This document shows, in pieces, positions 26,401-35,495 of a DNA stretch of 64,000 nucleotides. Each line of letters opens with the position of its first letter. Within the stretch, counting starts at the first letter, position 1. Below the pieces are notes generated by a model. The model had not been told where the DNA came from. It saw only the letters and a list, made by a program, of their open reading frames with translations, and searched no databases. This DNA is from Sphingomonas caeni (GTDB taxonomy: Bacteria > Pseudomonadota > Alphaproteobacteria > Sphingomonadales > Sphingomonadaceae), in NCBI RefSeq assembly GCF_026013415.1, contig NZ_JAPDOK010000010.1, positions 39,914-103,913 on the forward strand, read 5' to 3'. A program made the translations under genes and the position numbers.

Positions 26401-27633
26401 GTTCACCCGCGCCTTGCCCTCGGCATAAAGCCCCTCGACCCGCGTCTCGCCAAAGCCGATCACCGCGGCCTGGAGCTTGTAATCGACCACCGGCCGCGCG
26501 AACGGCCCGTTGAGCAGCACCCCGACACGCACCTCGCGCCCATTGAGATTGGGCGCGATCGATCCGGGGGTGAGGAGCAGCGCCTCGGCGCGGAATTCGC
26601 CCCAGCGGTTGTGTGCGAGATCGATCACGCCGTCGCACGTCACCTCGGCCGCCTTCGATTTGAGCACCAGATGCGTGTCCGCCACCCGGTCGCGCCACTT
26701 CACCTCGAGCGCGACATCGACCTGCGGATCGGCCAGCCGCTCCACCGGACCCTTCATGTAGAGCCCCGGTTTCGCGGGCCCGCGCAGCGAGAAGGTCCCC
26801 GAATGCGCCTCGACCTGCAGGTCAGCCAGCTCGGCCCCGCCCAATGTCCCGACCGCCTCGCCCTTCCAGCTCGACCAGCTCCCCTTTCCCTCGACCGACA
26901 AGGTCAGCGGCTCGCTCACCCCGGCCAGGCCGGCGACCAGCCCGTTGGCGGGCGCGGTCAGCCGCAGGTCGATGTCGAGCTTGTCCTGATCGGGCACTGC
27001 GTTGAGCCGGACCGCAACCCGGTCACCCCCCGCTATGCCCGGCGCCACCAGCGTCGCGGCATTGGCGTCCACCACCGCTCGTCCATCGGCGATGTGCGCG
27101 CTCCCGCTCAGCTGCGCGACATGGCGCCGCCCCGTCACGCCCTCGGCGATCTCGATCCGGGCCAGGTCGAGATTCGCCACGTCGATCTTGATGTCGGGCA
27201 GAGTCGGCGCATTGGGATCGCCCGGCTTGAGCTCGGGCAGCCGCGCGATCTTCACCACCGGGCTCGCCACCGAGCGCACATCGATCCGGTTCGCGAAATA
27301 GCTGAACGGCCGCCAATCGAGCGCGACCTGCTGCGCCGAGCCGAACGTCCCCTTCGCGTCGCGCACCTCGACATCGCGCAGCACCAGCGCGCCATAGAGC
27401 GACCCGTCGATCCGCCCGATCCTGATATTGAGCCCCGATGCGAAGGTCGTCCCGCTGATCTGCCGCGCCACGAGAGCGCGCCCCGGCCCGGTATTGAGCC
27501 CCAGCAGCGCCGCCCCCGCGAGCACCGCCAGCGTCACCACGACGCCAACGCTCCACTTGGCCACGCGCCGCCACACCGGCTCGCGGACCGCCACCGTCTC
27601 GGCGACGGGCTCCTGGGGGGTATCGAGCACCAT
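23425..27633 (-). CDS. tamB: Translocation and assembly module protein TamB (DUF490 family)
   Basis: A 1402-residue inner-membrane-anchored AsmA-like protein that spans the periplasm and works with TamA in outer-membrane lipid or protein delivery. One N-terminal helix (about residues 25-50, WSVGVVVTLAVLAGAALLGL) is followed by long repetitive beta structure. The C-terminal TamB domain ends with PRVAFTSSPALPQDEVLSRILFG, VGIDRLRIL and the terminal GVSLRYSRDY. Its ATG overlaps the tamA stop codon (TGATG), so the pair is coupled. The length is normal for alphaproteobacterial TamB. Confidence 0.93.
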   Translation of the reverse strand: MVLDTPQEPVAETVAVREPVWRRVAKWSVGVVVTLAVLAGAALLGLNTGPGRALVARQISGTTFASGLNIRIGRIDGSLYGALVLRDVEVRDAKGTFGSAQQVALDWRPFSYFANRIDVRSVASPVVKIARLPELKPGDPNAPTLPDIKIDVANLDLARIEIAEGVTGRRHVAQLSGSAHIADGRAVVDANAATLVAPGIAGGDRVAVRLNAVPDQDKLDIDLRLTAPANGLVAGLAGVSEPLTLSVEGKGSWSSWKGEAVGTLGGAELADLQVEAHSGTFSLRGPAKPGLYMKGPVERLADPQVDVALEVKWRDRVADTHLVLKSKAAEVTCDGVIDLAHNRWGEFRAEALLLTPGSIAPNLNGREVRVGVLLNGPFARPVVDYKLQAAVIGFGETRVEGLYAEGKARVNANRILVPVKAKAARVTGLNEAAGGLVTNMTLEGSLGINGDQLLSDNLKLKSDRIDATVIVAADLSQGRYTAALKGRVNDYEVAGLGEVNLVTDAKLFPAPGGGWGISGHVIAATTRYYTETVRDFMGGDAVASSDVTIDAEGVIRFTNMRGDAPRFRLTRGNGRYNADGSILFDAEGVSDPYGPMTAHVTGSLGAPVVLLRVPHPGLGVGLADLEAVIRGNNGVYAIDAKGGTDYGPFAADVLVRSGTAITVDVRAGRFAGMGFTGRLIQTRAGPYSGDLAFNGSGVNGTAHLSAQGSVQRADVDATATNATIPGVAELTIGRAVVKGSIVLTETPQIVGDAQVAALRQGDFIIKTARVKIDYRGGSGTAQLLASGSSGVPFRIAANARLSPREWIVAVAGQGDGINFKTAQPARIAVEKGTYRLLPTRVTLDKGSARIAGTYGKGLTLQARLDSLDLSVINAFVPGLGVGGSATGSVDFTQASPSAFPGASARLEIADFTRSSLSAVSTPVNLTFVGKLFPDGGEGRALIRRGATTVGRMVVTLRPIGPEGGSWQNRLWAAPLAGGIRYNGPAAVIFSLAGLSDQHLEGPIGVAADFTGRLNAPQLTGVVRASNLTYENETFGTRLSGMKIDGRFSNDQLILNSMTAVAGTGTVSARGTIGLASRDDYPMDVTVDLANARLARSDALGATATGQIKVTRNAQGHKIAGRLDIPEARYQVIRQGAAEVPQLTGVRRKSDVLKTPEQRANAKGYGAFDLDLRIRADNQLFVSGMGLESEWRANITIGGTTADPLIGGNATVVRGTYDFAGRRFTINRGTIRFQDRKLTNPAIDIGATANAEGITAILTISGTAQQPRVAFTSSPALPQDEVLSRILFGSSVTNLSATEAIQLAAALNSLTGSGGGLNPLGKLRSVVGIDRLRILSPDDASGRGTALAAGQYITDDIYIEVITDARGFTATQLEIALSRALSILSSTSSFGGTGVSLRYSRDY

Positions 27634-29774
27634 CAGAATGCCTGCCCGATCGAGATATAGAGCGAGACGCGCGATTCGCCCGGCTGGCGGTTGAGCGGTG
27701 TCGCCAGGTCCACGCGGAGCGGGCCGAAATTGGTGTAGAAGCGCCCACCGATACCCAGCCCGACACGCATGTTGCGCAGGGTGGGATAATTGCCCTCATA
27801 GACCTGCCCGGCGTCGATGAACGGCACAATGCCGTAATTGCCGAAGCGGTAGCGCGCCTCCACCGCGAACTCGACCAGGCTGCGCCCGCCTACCGGCTTG
27901 CCGTCGGGCGAACGCGGCCCCAGCTCCTGATAGCCGAACCCGCGCACCGATCCTCCACCGCCGGCATAGTAGCGCCGCGAGGGGGGCAAGTCGTTGCGGT
28001 CGATCCCCTGGATCGAGCCGACCCGTGCGCGGCCCGCGATCACGATATTGGGCGTCACCGGATAATAGGCGGTCCCCTCGAGCATCATCCGCGCATAGGG
28101 CCGCACCGCGCCGCGCACCGAGGTTTCGGGACTGACATTGGCTTTCACGCGGAAGCCACGCGTCGGATTGAGCAGGTCGTCCGAACTGTCGAACCCGACA
28201 AAGCCGGGAAGCGCCGCGATCAGGTAGGTCCCGCGGTCGCGCCCGCCCGCGGCGAAATTGTAGCGGTCCTCGTTCGCCCCGACGATCTCCAGCCCGTAGG
28301 AATAGGTCCAGCGCTTCTGCCAGATCGGGGTCGACTCGTAGGAGACGCGCGCGGTCAGCGCACCGGTGAAGCTCTCATAGGCGTCATAGTCGTTATGCTG
28401 CGCGCCCAGGCCGATCGAGAGGGTGCGGTCACGCCGGCGCCAGTTGGAGCGGCGGAAGGTCACGGTGCCGCTCTGCTCCTGCGTCCCCACCACGCCCGCG
28501 AGGATCAGCGCGCCTTCGGGCGGGAACAGGTTGCGGTGCGTCCAGCTCGCCTCGAGCCGCAGGCCCTGGCCGGTGCTGTAGCCCAGCTCGCCCGCGATCG
28601 TGCGCGGCCGCCCGCGCTGCTGACGAACGAGCAGATCGACCACCTCGGTCCCGTCGGGCCCGATCTCGCCAGTCCGTACCGGCTCGACCGTCACGGTCGA
28701 GAACAGGCTGGTCGCCACCAGCGCGTCGCGCAGGTCATCGACCCGCCGGCTGTCGTAGATCTCGCCCCGCCGGAACCGCGCAAGCACCGCGATATGATCG
28801 GCCCCGAAGACCTGGCGCCGCCCCTCGGTCCGGAACCCGCCAAAGCTCGCGCGCGGCCCCACCTCGATCGGCAGCGTGTAGTCGCCGGTGTGCGTGGCAT
28901 CGTCGAGCAGGATGTCGCGCTCGCCCAGCCTGGCGAAGGGATAGCCCATTTGCGGCAGGCGCAGGCTCACATTGGCCTCGGCGCCCTGCACCCGGGCGGC
29001 CTCGATCGGATCGCCGGGGTGGAGCGGCAGTTCCTGGTCGATCAGGCCGGGGGGCACGGTCGGTCCGGCATTCACCGTCACCGAGGCCAAGGTGTAGCGC
29101 GTCCCCGGGGTCGCGGTGATCGTCGTGACCAGCTGGCCCTTGCGCGCCGGATCGGCCTCGATCGTCGCGATGGCGGTGCCGTCATAATAGCCGAGCGATT
29201 GCATCAGCCGCACCGCCAGCCGTTCGTCCTCCTGCGCGCGCGCGGCGATCATCGCCGAATTGGCGGCCTTGCCCCTGCCTTTGCGCAGCGCCGAGAAGTT
29301 CTGGAAATCCTCCTGCGCGCCGATCGCGCCAAGCCCGGCGACCCGGGTGGAATAGAGGATGACGACGGTCTCGCCGTCCTTGACGCCGGTGATCTCGATC
29401 GCCGGATTGACGTCGAACGCGGCCAGCGCGGGCAGCGGTTCGGCGAGTTCGGGCTCGTCCGCGACGATCGGTTCCAGCGCGCGCTGGACGAGCGAATCGA
29501 GGATGGCGGACTTCTGGCTTGCCGGGTTGGCGGCCACGGGCTCGAGTGGCGCGTTGATGTCGCCGGTGATGGCGGGCATCGAGGCTTCAAACTCGGCATC
29601 GGGGACGATCGCGGCGTCATCGGGCGTGGGCGCCGGTGCGGGGGCCGGCGCGGGCGCGCCCTGCCCCGGCTTCGGGGTGCCGATCTGCGCATGCGCAACG
29701 CACGGTACTATCATGGGCAGCACCGCCGCTCCGGCCAGCGCCGCGACCCAGACCACCTTCACCCCTTTACGCAC
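27633..29774 (-). CDS. tamA: BamA/TamA-family outer membrane protein (TamA)
   Basis: Outer-membrane partner of TamB, 713 residues. Signal peptide at residues 1-30 (cleavage near AHAQ), a Pro/Ala-rich linker to about residue 55, POTRA domains at about 110-370, and a C-terminal 16-strand barrel with the conserved GGGGSVRGFGYQELGP (L6 R-G-F/Y motif) and the terminal VSLYISIGQAF. It forms a two-gene operon with tamB, which starts one base inside its stop codon. Confidence 0.92.
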   Translation of the reverse strand: MRKGVKVVWVAALAGAAVLPMIVPCVAHAQIGTPKPGQGAPAPAPAPAPTPDDAAIVPDAEFEASMPAITGDINAPLEPVAANPASQKSAILDSLVQRALEPIVADEPELAEPLPALAAFDVNPAIEITGVKDGETVVILYSTRVAGLGAIGAQEDFQNFSALRKGRGKAANSAMIAARAQEDERLAVRLMQSLGYYDGTAIATIEADPARKGQLVTTITATPGTRYTLASVTVNAGPTVPPGLIDQELPLHPGDPIEAARVQGAEANVSLRLPQMGYPFARLGERDILLDDATHTGDYTLPIEVGPRASFGGFRTEGRRQVFGADHIAVLARFRRGEIYDSRRVDDLRDALVATSLFSTVTVEPVRTGEIGPDGTEVVDLLVRQQRGRPRTIAGELGYSTGQGLRLEASWTHRNLFPPEGALILAGVVGTQEQSGTVTFRRSNWRRRDRTLSIGLGAQHNDYDAYESFTGALTARVSYESTPIWQKRWTYSYGLEIVGANEDRYNFAAGGRDRGTYLIAALPGFVGFDSSDDLLNPTRGFRVKANVSPETSVRGAVRPYARMMLEGTAYYPVTPNIVIAGRARVGSIQGIDRNDLPPSRRYYAGGGGSVRGFGYQELGPRSPDGKPVGGRSLVEFAVEARYRFGNYGIVPFIDAGQVYEGNYPTLRNMRVGLGIGGRFYTNFGPLRVDLATPLNRQPGESRVSLYISIGQAF

Positions 29775-29891
29775 AAAACTCCTCCGGGAGCCGCGCCCGG
29801 TGCCGTCTCTCCCGCCAGCGTAACGATCCAGTCCTGCTTTGGGTTCATGCCCGACCCTAGGCGAGGGCGCGGAGCCATGGAAGGCGGATCG

Positions 29892-31964
29892 TTACGCCCC
29901 CGATTTCACCCGCGCGCGGAAGGCGTGGAGCAGGGGCTCGGTATAGCCGCTCGGCTGGCGCACGCCCTCGAACACCAGCGCGCGCGCGGCCTGATAGGCA
30001 AGGCTGGTCTCCGCATGCCCCGCCATCGGCCGGTAGAGCGGATCGCCCGCGTTCTGCGCATCGACCTTCGCCGCCATCCGGGTGAGTGCGGCGTCGATAT
30101 CGTCCTGGGTCGCGACCCCGTGGAGCAGCCAGTTGGCCATGTGCTGCGACGAGATGCGCAGCGTCGCGCGGTCCTCCATCAGGCCGATATCGTGGATATC
30201 GGGCACCTTCGAACAGCCCACGCCCTGATCGACCCAGCGCACGACATAGCCGAGAATGCCCTGCGCGTTATTGTCGAGTTCGCGCGCGACTTCCTCGGAC
30301 GTCCAGTTGCGTCCCTTGGCGACCGGCACCGTCAGCAGGCCGCCAAGCGCGGGAATCGCCTCCGCCGCAATCTCCTTCTGCCGCGCGAACACATCGACCT
30401 GGTGATAGTGGAGCGCATGAAGCGTCGCCGCGGTCGGGCTCGGCACCCAGGCGGTGTTGGCGCCGCTCAGCGCGTGTGCGACCTTCTGAGCGAGCATGTC
30501 GCCCATCCGGTCGGGCGCGGCCCACATCCCCTTGCCGATCTGCGCCTTGCCCGAAAGCCCGCAGGCGAGCCCGATGCGGACATTGCGGTCCTCATAGGCC
30601 TTGATCCAGTCCGCGCCCTTCATTTCCCCCTTGGGGATCATCGGCCCCGCGCGCATCGAAGTATGGATCTCGTCGCCGGTGCGATCGAGGAAGCCGGTGT
30701 TGATGAACGCAATCCGGTCCTTCACCGCATGGATGCACGCGGCGAGATTGGCCGAGGTGCGCCGCTCCTCGTCCATCACGCCGACCTTGATCGTGTGGCG
30801 GGCGAGCCCGAGCAGATCCTCGACCGCATCGAACAGCCGGTTGGTGAAGCCGCACTCCTCGGGCCCGTGCATCTTGGGCTTGACGATATAGACGCTGCCC
30901 GCGCGGCTGTTCGCATGCCGCCCGCGCAGGTCGTAGAGCGCGATCAGGCTGGTCACGATCGCGTCGAGAATGCCCTCGGGCGCCTCGCCGCCGTCCGCCA
31001 GCAGCACCGCCGGCGTCGTCATCAGGTGCCCGACATTGCGGACGAACAGCAGCGCTCGGCCCGGCAGGGTCAGCTCGCCGCCGGGCGTCCGATAGGCGCG
31101 ATCCGCATTCAGCCGGCGCGTCATCGCCCGGCCGCCCTTGTCGAAGGTCTCCTCCAGATCGCCCTGCATCAGCCCGAGCCAATTGGCATAGGCCGCGACC
31201 TTGTCCTCGGCATCGACCGCCGCGACCGAGTCCTCGAGATCGACGATAGTCGTCAGCGCCGATTCGAGGATCACATCGGCGATCCCCGCCGGATCGCGCG
31301 ATCCGATCGGGTGGGTGCGGTCGATCACCACCTCGATGTGCAGGCCGTTATGCGCAAACAGCAAAGATTCGCCGCGATGCCCGACAAATTGCGCCGGATC
31401 GGCGAGCGGCAGATCGCCCGAGCTGAATTCCCCCCAGCTGATGCCCGTCAGCGGCACCGCGGCGTCGAGGAACGCCCGCGCGAACCCGATCACCGCCGCG
31501 CCGCGCTCCTCGTCATAGCCGCCGGGCTTCGCGCTCCCGGGAAGCGCGTCGGTGCCGTAGAGCGCGTCATACAGGCTCCCCCAGCGCGCATTCGCCGCGT
31601 TGAGCACGAAGCGCGCATTGAGGATCGGCACCACCAGCTGCGGCCCCGCCATCAGCGCCACCTCGGGATCGACGTTCGCCGTGCCGATCGCGAAGGGCAC
31701 CGGCTCGTCCACCAGATAGCCGATCTCGCGCAGAAAGGCCTCATCCGCCTCCCGGCCCGCGATCAGCCGGGCGTCGATCGCCGCCTGCAGCGCATCGCGC
31801 CTGGCCAACAGCGCCGCATTCTCGGGCGCGAAGTCCGCGAAGATCGCCGCCACGCCGCGCCAGAAGCCCTCGGCCTCGATGCCGAGCCCGGGCAGCACGC
31901 GCGTCTCCACGAATTGCGCGAGTTCCGCCGCGATCTTGAGACCGGCACGATCGACATAAGACAT
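29892..31964 (-). CDS. glcB: Malate synthase G
   Basis: Condenses glyoxylate with acetyl-CoA to malate (glyoxylate shunt or glycolate use), cytosolic and Mg-dependent. The 690 residues are the size of isoform G. Signatures include [52 protein letters not shown] and [24 protein letters not shown]. Start [19 protein letters not shown] is as expected. Acetyl-CoA from leucine and tyrosine breakdown encoded nearby would feed it. The MarR gene directly upstream on the same strand might be its regulator, by position only. Confidence 0.96.
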   Translation of the reverse strand: MSYVDRAGLKIAAELAQFVETRVLPGLGIEAEGFWRGVAAIFADFAPENAALLARRDALQAAIDARLIAGREADEAFLREIGYLVDEPVPFAIGTANVDPEVALMAGPQLVVPILNARFVLNAANARWGSLYDALYGTDALPGSAKPGGYDEERGAAVIGFARAFLDAAVPLTGISWGEFSSGDLPLADPAQFVGHRGESLLFAHNGLHIEVVIDRTHPIGSRDPAGIADVILESALTTIVDLEDSVAAVDAEDKVAAYANWLGLMQGDLEETFDKGGRAMTRRLNADRAYRTPGGELTLPGRALLFVRNVGHLMTTPAVLLADGGEAPEGILDAIVTSLIALYDLRGRHANSRAGSVYIVKPKMHGPEECGFTNRLFDAVEDLLGLARHTIKVGVMDEERRTSANLAACIHAVKDRIAFINTGFLDRTGDEIHTSMRAGPMIPKGEMKGADWIKAYEDRNVRIGLACGLSGKAQIGKGMWAAPDRMGDMLAQKVAHALSGANTAWVPSPTAATLHALHYHQVDVFARQKEIAAEAIPALGGLLTVPVAKGRNWTSEEVARELDNNAQGILGYVVRWVDQGVGCSKVPDIHDIGLMEDRATLRISSQHMANWLLHGVATQDDIDAALTRMAAKVDAQNAGDPLYRPMAGHAETSLAYQAARALVFEGVRQPSGYTEPLLHAFRARVKSGA

Positions 31965-32035
31965 GGGAGACTCCTCCAGCTGAACCGACTGCCTGGGGAG
32001 GGCGTCCCGCGCTTAGGCGAGGACCGGCTTGGAGA

Positions 32036-32482
32036 TCAACCCTCCAACGCGCCCGTCGCCGCCTCGAGCCGTTCGAGCATCGCGCGAAACGCCTCGATAT
32101 CCTTCGCGTCGATCCCCTCGAAAATGCGCCGCTCGAGCTCGAGCGCCTTGGGAGCAACCTGCTCGTAGAGCCCCCATCCCTCGGCGGTAAGCCCCAGCAG
32201 ATGCGAGCGCTGATCCTCGGGATTGGGCGTGCGCTCGACCAACCGCCGGTCCGCCAGCGCGATCGCGGCGCGGCTGACGGTGACCTTGTCCATCCGCGTC
32301 CGTCCGCACAAAGCCTGCTGGCTCATCGGCCCGTCTTCGGCGAGCACCGCGACCAGCCGCCACTCGGGGATGCGCAGCCCGAACAAGGTGCGGTACGCGG
32401 TCGCCACTGCCTCGGACACCGCGTTCGAGGCGATCGAGAGCCGGTAGGGCAGGAACTGGTCGAGCTTCAGCGTTGTCGGCAT
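32036..32482 (-). CDS. MarR-family transcriptional regulator
   Basis: A 148-residue winged-helix dimer. The DNA-binding part is MSQQALCGRTRMDKVTVSRAAIALADRRLVERTPNPEDQR (residues about 53-92), with the usual wing Asp-Gln-Arg. No redox cysteine motif stands out, so ligand sensing is likely. An ATTGCA-N5-TGCAAT palindrome 41-57 bp upstream fits a MarR site. The same site overlaps the -35 region of a predicted divergent RNA. Confidence 0.9.
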   Translation of the reverse strand: MPTTLKLDQFLPYRLSIASNAVSEAVATAYRTLFGLRIPEWRLVAVLAEDGPMSQQALCGRTRMDKVTVSRAAIALADRRLVERTPNPEDQRSHLLGLTAEGWGLYEQVAPKALELERRIFEGIDAKDIEAFRAMLERLEAATGALEG

Positions 32483-32522
32483 GTCGCGCCGTCATCCTCT
32501 CACTTGCGTCACGCGGTTTACG

Positions 32523-32539
32523 ATTGCATTTATTGCAAT
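32523..32539. promoter_or_regulatory. MarR-type palindrome in the marR / small-RNA divergent region
   Basis: ATTGCATTTATTGCAAT is a perfect 6-bp inverted repeat with 5-bp spacer, AT-rich in a GC-rich genome. It covers the predicted -35 hexamer TTGCAT (32524-32529) of a plus-strand promoter whose -10 is TAACAT (32548-32553, spacer 18). Binding of the MarR protein here would affect both directions. Confidence 0.5.
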
Positions 32540-32559
32540 GATACCGCTAACATTTCGCA

Positions 32560-32657
32560 CTTGCAACATAGTCTGCTGCGGCGCACATAGAGCGGGCCTT
32601 TCAGGCATCCTCTCCTAAACCTTTCAAGGCCGCCCTTTCGGGGCGGCCACTTTTTTT
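32560..32657 (+). ncRNA. Candidate small RNA divergent from marR
   Basis: About 98 nt between a sigma70-like promoter (TTGCAT-18-TAACAT) and a strong intrinsic terminator. Inside are a short hairpin GCCTTTCAGGC, a probably single-stranded pyrimidine stretch ATCCTCTCCTAAACC that could pair with Shine-Dalgarno sequences, and then the terminator stem. No ORF with a ribosome-binding site fits. The design is like that of alphaproteobacterial trans-acting RNAs with C-rich loops, an inference from architecture alone. Confidence 0.45.
32628..32657 (+). terminator. Intrinsic terminator, plus-strand oriented
   Basis: GGCCGCCC-TTTC-GGGGCGGCC stem-loop (8 perfect pairs) followed by AC and seven T. The T-tract is on the plus strand only, although the annotated protein genes on both sides are on the minus strand, so it implies a plus-strand transcript. 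Confidence 0.85.
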
Positions 32658-32752
32658 CGTCCTTCCCCACCCTCCCCCTGCGGGAAGGACGAGCGCCGGG
32701 AGCGCCGCCGGATCCCCCTCCCCCTTTGGATCCGCTGGCGCTCCCGCATCGC

Positions 32753-33022
32753 TCACCAAAGCCCGGCCCCCCGCGCTGCCAGCGCAACGGCGGACCCGCC
32801 TACCAGTATCGCCCAAGCGCCGACGAGCTGAATCCTCAGACGAAAACGGCCCGATTCGAAATAGCCGACCCGCCATTGGTGCAAGAAGGCTGGCGCCCAG
32901 CCCCTGCCGCGTTCGATCTGGCACCGCTCGGTCTCGATCAGATAGCTGGGCCTCAGCAGCATCCATAGTCCAAACCCGGCTACGGCAAGACCACCGAGCG
33001 CAATCCCCAGGTCCTCAAGCAC
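32753..33022 (-). CDS. Small hypothetical membrane protein
   Basis: An 89-residue protein with two hydrophobic helices (about residues 7-24 and 66-84) separated by a basic, aromatic cytosolic or periplasmic segment. It starts at GTG 33022, four bases after the stop codon of the aldehyde dehydrogenase gene, so it is probably co-translated with it. I do not recognise a family. Confidence 0.55.
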   Translation of the reverse strand: MLEDLGIALGGLAVAGFGLWMLLRPSYLIETERCQIERGRGWAPAFLHQWRVGYFESGRFRLRIQLVGAWAILVGGSAVALAARGAGLW

Positions 33023-33026
33023 CGCC

Positions 33027-34436
33027 TCACCCCTTCATCTGCCGCGCGACCGCCTTCATCACCGCCTTGCCATAGGGCGGCTTGAGCCCCGCGAGCTTGT
33101 GAACATCGATCCGCGGCTGCCGATAGACCGCTCGGGCATGGCTGAAGGTCTTGAAGCCGACTTCGCCATGATAGGCGCCCATCCCCGAGGGCCCGACGCC
33201 GCCAAAGGGCAGTTCCTCCTGGCTGACATGGAAAATCACGTCGTCGATCGTGACCCCGCCCGAGATGGTCCGGTCGAGCACCTGGCGGCGCTCGCCCGCA
33301 TCCTTGCCGAAATAATAGAGCGCCAGCGGCCGGTCGCGCCGGTTCACTTCCGCCACAGCGCCCTCGATGCTCTCGTAGCTGCGCACCGGCAGCACGGGGC
33401 CGAAAATCTCCTCCTGCATCACCGTCATCTCGTCGGTCGCGTTGCGGATGATGTGGAGCGGCATCTTGCGGCTGTTGGTGTTCGAGAAATCCTCGTTCGC
33501 GGGATTGACCGCAATCACCTCCGCGCCGCGCGCCCGGGCGTCGTCGATCCAGGTAGTCAGCCGCTGGAAATGCCGGTCGTTGATCACCGAGGTGTAATCG
33601 GGATTGGCGAGCAGGCTCGGATAGAGCGACGAGGCCGCCGCGGTCAGCCCGGCGACCACTTCCGCCTCCTTCTCGGCCGGCACGAGCATGTAATCGGGAG
33701 CGAGACAGATCTGGCCCGCATTCATCATCTTGCCGATCGCCACCCGCTCGGTCGCCTGGGCGATATCGGCGTCGCGGCCGAGGATCACCGGCGATTTGCC
33801 GCCCAGTTCGAGCGTCACCGGCGTGAGGTTGTCGGCCGCCGCATGCAGGATGTGCTTGCCGATCCCCGTCGCCCCGGTGAACAGCAGATGGTCGAAGGGC
33901 AGCGCCGCGAAGGCCTGCCCCACCTCGGGCCCGCCGCTGACGAACGCCAGCTCCTCCTCGGCGAAGAAGTGCGGCACCAGTTCCTCGAACAAGGCCGCCA
34001 CCACGGGCGTATATTCGCTGGTCTTGACCATCGCCCGGTTGCCCGCGGCGAACACGCCGGCGAGCGGGCTCATCACCAGGTTCACGGGGAAATTCCACGG
34101 CGCGATCACGCCGACCACGCCCTTGGGCTGAAACTCGACCCGGCCCTTCGCCCCGAGCAGCCCCAGCGGAAAGGTCAGCGGCTTCTTCTCGGGCCGCGAC
34201 CAGCGATCGACATGCTTGATCGCATGGTTGAGCGGCGCGACCGACGCGGCGATGTCGGTCAGCATCGATTGCTCGCGGCTGCGATGCCCGAAATCCTCGC
34301 TCAGCGCGTCGCAGAAGCGCCCGGCATTGTCCGCGATCATCGCAGCCGCGCGCTTGAGCCGGTCCTTGCGAACCGACAGCGGCACCGGGAGTTCGGCCAT
34401 GAACGCCGCACGCTGACGGTCGAGAATGTCGCGCAT
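33027..34436 (-). CDS. Coniferyl aldehyde dehydrogenase
   Basis: NAD(P)-dependent oxidation of coniferyl or similar aldehydes to acids. The 469 residues show the class-3-like ALDH pattern: APWNFPVNLVMSPLAGVFAAGN, VTLELGGKSPVILG (general-base Glu) and MMNAGQICLAPDYMLVP (nucleophilic Cys). The short N-terminus and the C-terminal region PPYGKAVMKAVARQMKG agree with the CALDH subgroup. ATG 34436 begins the homology; the frame is open further upstream but that part overlaps the prepilin peptidase gene. Actual substrates may be medium-chain or aromatic aldehydes. Confidence 0.88.
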   Translation of the reverse strand: MRDILDRQRAAFMAELPVPLSVRKDRLKRAAAMIADNAGRFCDALSEDFGHRSREQSMLTDIAASVAPLNHAIKHVDRWSRPEKKPLTFPLGLLGAKGRVEFQPKGVVGVIAPWNFPVNLVMSPLAGVFAAGNRAMVKTSEYTPVVAALFEELVPHFFAEEELAFVSGGPEVGQAFAALPFDHLLFTGATGIGKHILHAAADNLTPVTLELGGKSPVILGRDADIAQATERVAIGKMMNAGQICLAPDYMLVPAEKEAEVVAGLTAAASSLYPSLLANPDYTSVINDRHFQRLTTWIDDARARGAEVIAVNPANEDFSNTNSRKMPLHIIRNATDEMTVMQEEIFGPVLPVRSYESIEGAVAEVNRRDRPLALYYFGKDAGERRQVLDRTISGGVTIDDVIFHVSQEELPFGGVGPSGMGAYHGEVGFKTFSHARAVYRQPRIDVHKLAGLKPPYGKAVMKAVARQMKG

Positions 34437-35197
34437 CACAGGAACCTTTCCACGATCCACACAACGAAGGCGGCCACCGCGAGATAGACACCGAAGGGCA
34501 GCTTGTGATCGTCCCCCAGCTTCACCCCGCGCAGCCGCATCACGCCGACATAGGCGAGGCCAATGACGCATGCGCCCAGCAGCACCCATGGCAGCATCCG
34601 CCACCCCAGCCACAGCCCGATCCCCCCGAGCATCTTGGGGTCTCCCCCACCCAGGCCGTCTTTGCCGCGGATCACGCGATAGGCCGAAGCCGCGAGCAGC
34701 AGCCCGAAAAAGCCCGCCAGGCCGCCGATCAGCCGCTCGAACAGTTCGGGCTGAAGGCTGGCGATGCCCGTCAGCACCCCCGTCGCCGCGAGCGCGCCGG
34801 TGAGTTCGTTGGGCATCCAGAAGGCCCGCAGGTCGAGCGCCGCGAGCGCCAGCAGCAGCCAGCCGAACACCGCCCCCGCCGCGCCGTCCACGCCCGGCGC
34901 GACAATCCCCGCAACGACGCCGATGATCGCCGCGATCAGCTCGATCTCGACATGGCCCGGCTTGATCGGCGCCGCGCAGGTCCGGCAATTGCCGAGTTGC
35001 ACGGCATAGCTCGCCACCGGCACCAGCTCGTACCAGGCGAGTTCCTTCCCACAGCTGTCGCACGCCGACCGCCCCTTCAGGATCGATCGTTCGGCGGGCC
35101 AGCGGATCGCGATCGTCGCGATGAAGCTGCCGAACACAAGGCCCAATACGCCGAGCAACACGGACCAGAACCAGATCTCAGCCATGCCCAATTTCAC
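34436..35197 (-). CDS. Prepilin peptidase (type IV leader peptidase, A24 family)
   Basis: Inner-membrane aspartic protease that cleaves and often N-methylates type IV prepilins or type II secretion pseudopilins. The 253 residues include the cytoplasmic zinc-binding-type cysteines CDSCGKELAWYELVPVASY...CRTC and the two catalytic Asp regions ALAALDLRAFWMPN and GLGGGDPKMLGG. GTG 35197 overlaps the preceding stop (GTGA); ATG 35185 is an alternative start. No pilin genes are nearby. Confidence 0.9.
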   Translation of the reverse strand: MKLGMAEIWFWSVLLGVLGLVFGSFIATIAIRWPAERSILKGRSACDSCGKELAWYELVPVASYAVQLGNCRTCAAPIKPGHVEIELIAAIIGVVAGIVAPGVDGAAGAVFGWLLLALAALDLRAFWMPNELTGALAATGVLTGIASLQPELFERLIGGLAGFFGLLLAASAYRVIRGKDGLGGGDPKMLGGIGLWLGWRMLPWVLLGACVIGLAYVGVMRLRGVKLGDDHKLPFGVYLAVAAFVVWIVERFL

Positions 35198-35448
35198 CCA
35201 TGAACTGACTTCTTTCTAATCAGATAGCGATAGACGCCAAACAGGTTGATGCCGAACAGGAACAGGTTTTGCGACCAGAGCGCCTCGTCGCTAGCCATCA
35301 TCGCCCCCGCGATCCAGCACAGACTCGAAAAGACGAACAGCGCGAACCCCCATCCCGTCACGCGCCGCCCCATGTCGAGCGACACCATGAACGCGGCGAT
35401 CACCCCGCTGACCGAGGCGGACCATTTGAGGATATCGACCAGAGTCAT
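35194..35448 (-). CDS. Small hypothetical membrane protein
   Basis: An 84-residue protein with three hydrophobic segments (about residues 10-28, 32-50 and 60-76) and a basic tail RYLIRKKSVHG. It overlaps the prepilin peptidase start by four bases, so the two are probably co-translated. I do not recognise the family. Confidence 0.65.
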   Translation of the reverse strand: MTLVDILKWSASVSGVIAAFMVSLDMGRRVTGWGFALFVFSSLCWIAGAMMASDEALWSQNLFLFGINLFGVYRYLIRKKSVHG

Positions 35449-35495
35449 GCGCCGACCCTAGGCGTTGCGCGCGAAACGGAATAGTCTCGCGGGCG

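Noticed and set aside
24286..27660. An 1124-codon plus-strand frame across tamB
   Set aside because: Low-complexity Arg/His/Asp composition with no family signature, fully antisense to tamB.
28395..32168. A 1257-codon open frame antisense to tamA and malate synthase G
   Set aside because: No domain is recognisable and the opposite strand carries two firm families; it is a codon-bias shadow.
34437..35063. N-terminal extension of the coniferyl aldehyde dehydrogenase frame to 678 residues
   Set aside because: The extra 209 codons overlap the prepilin peptidase gene in another frame and resemble no protein; homology starts at ATG 34436.
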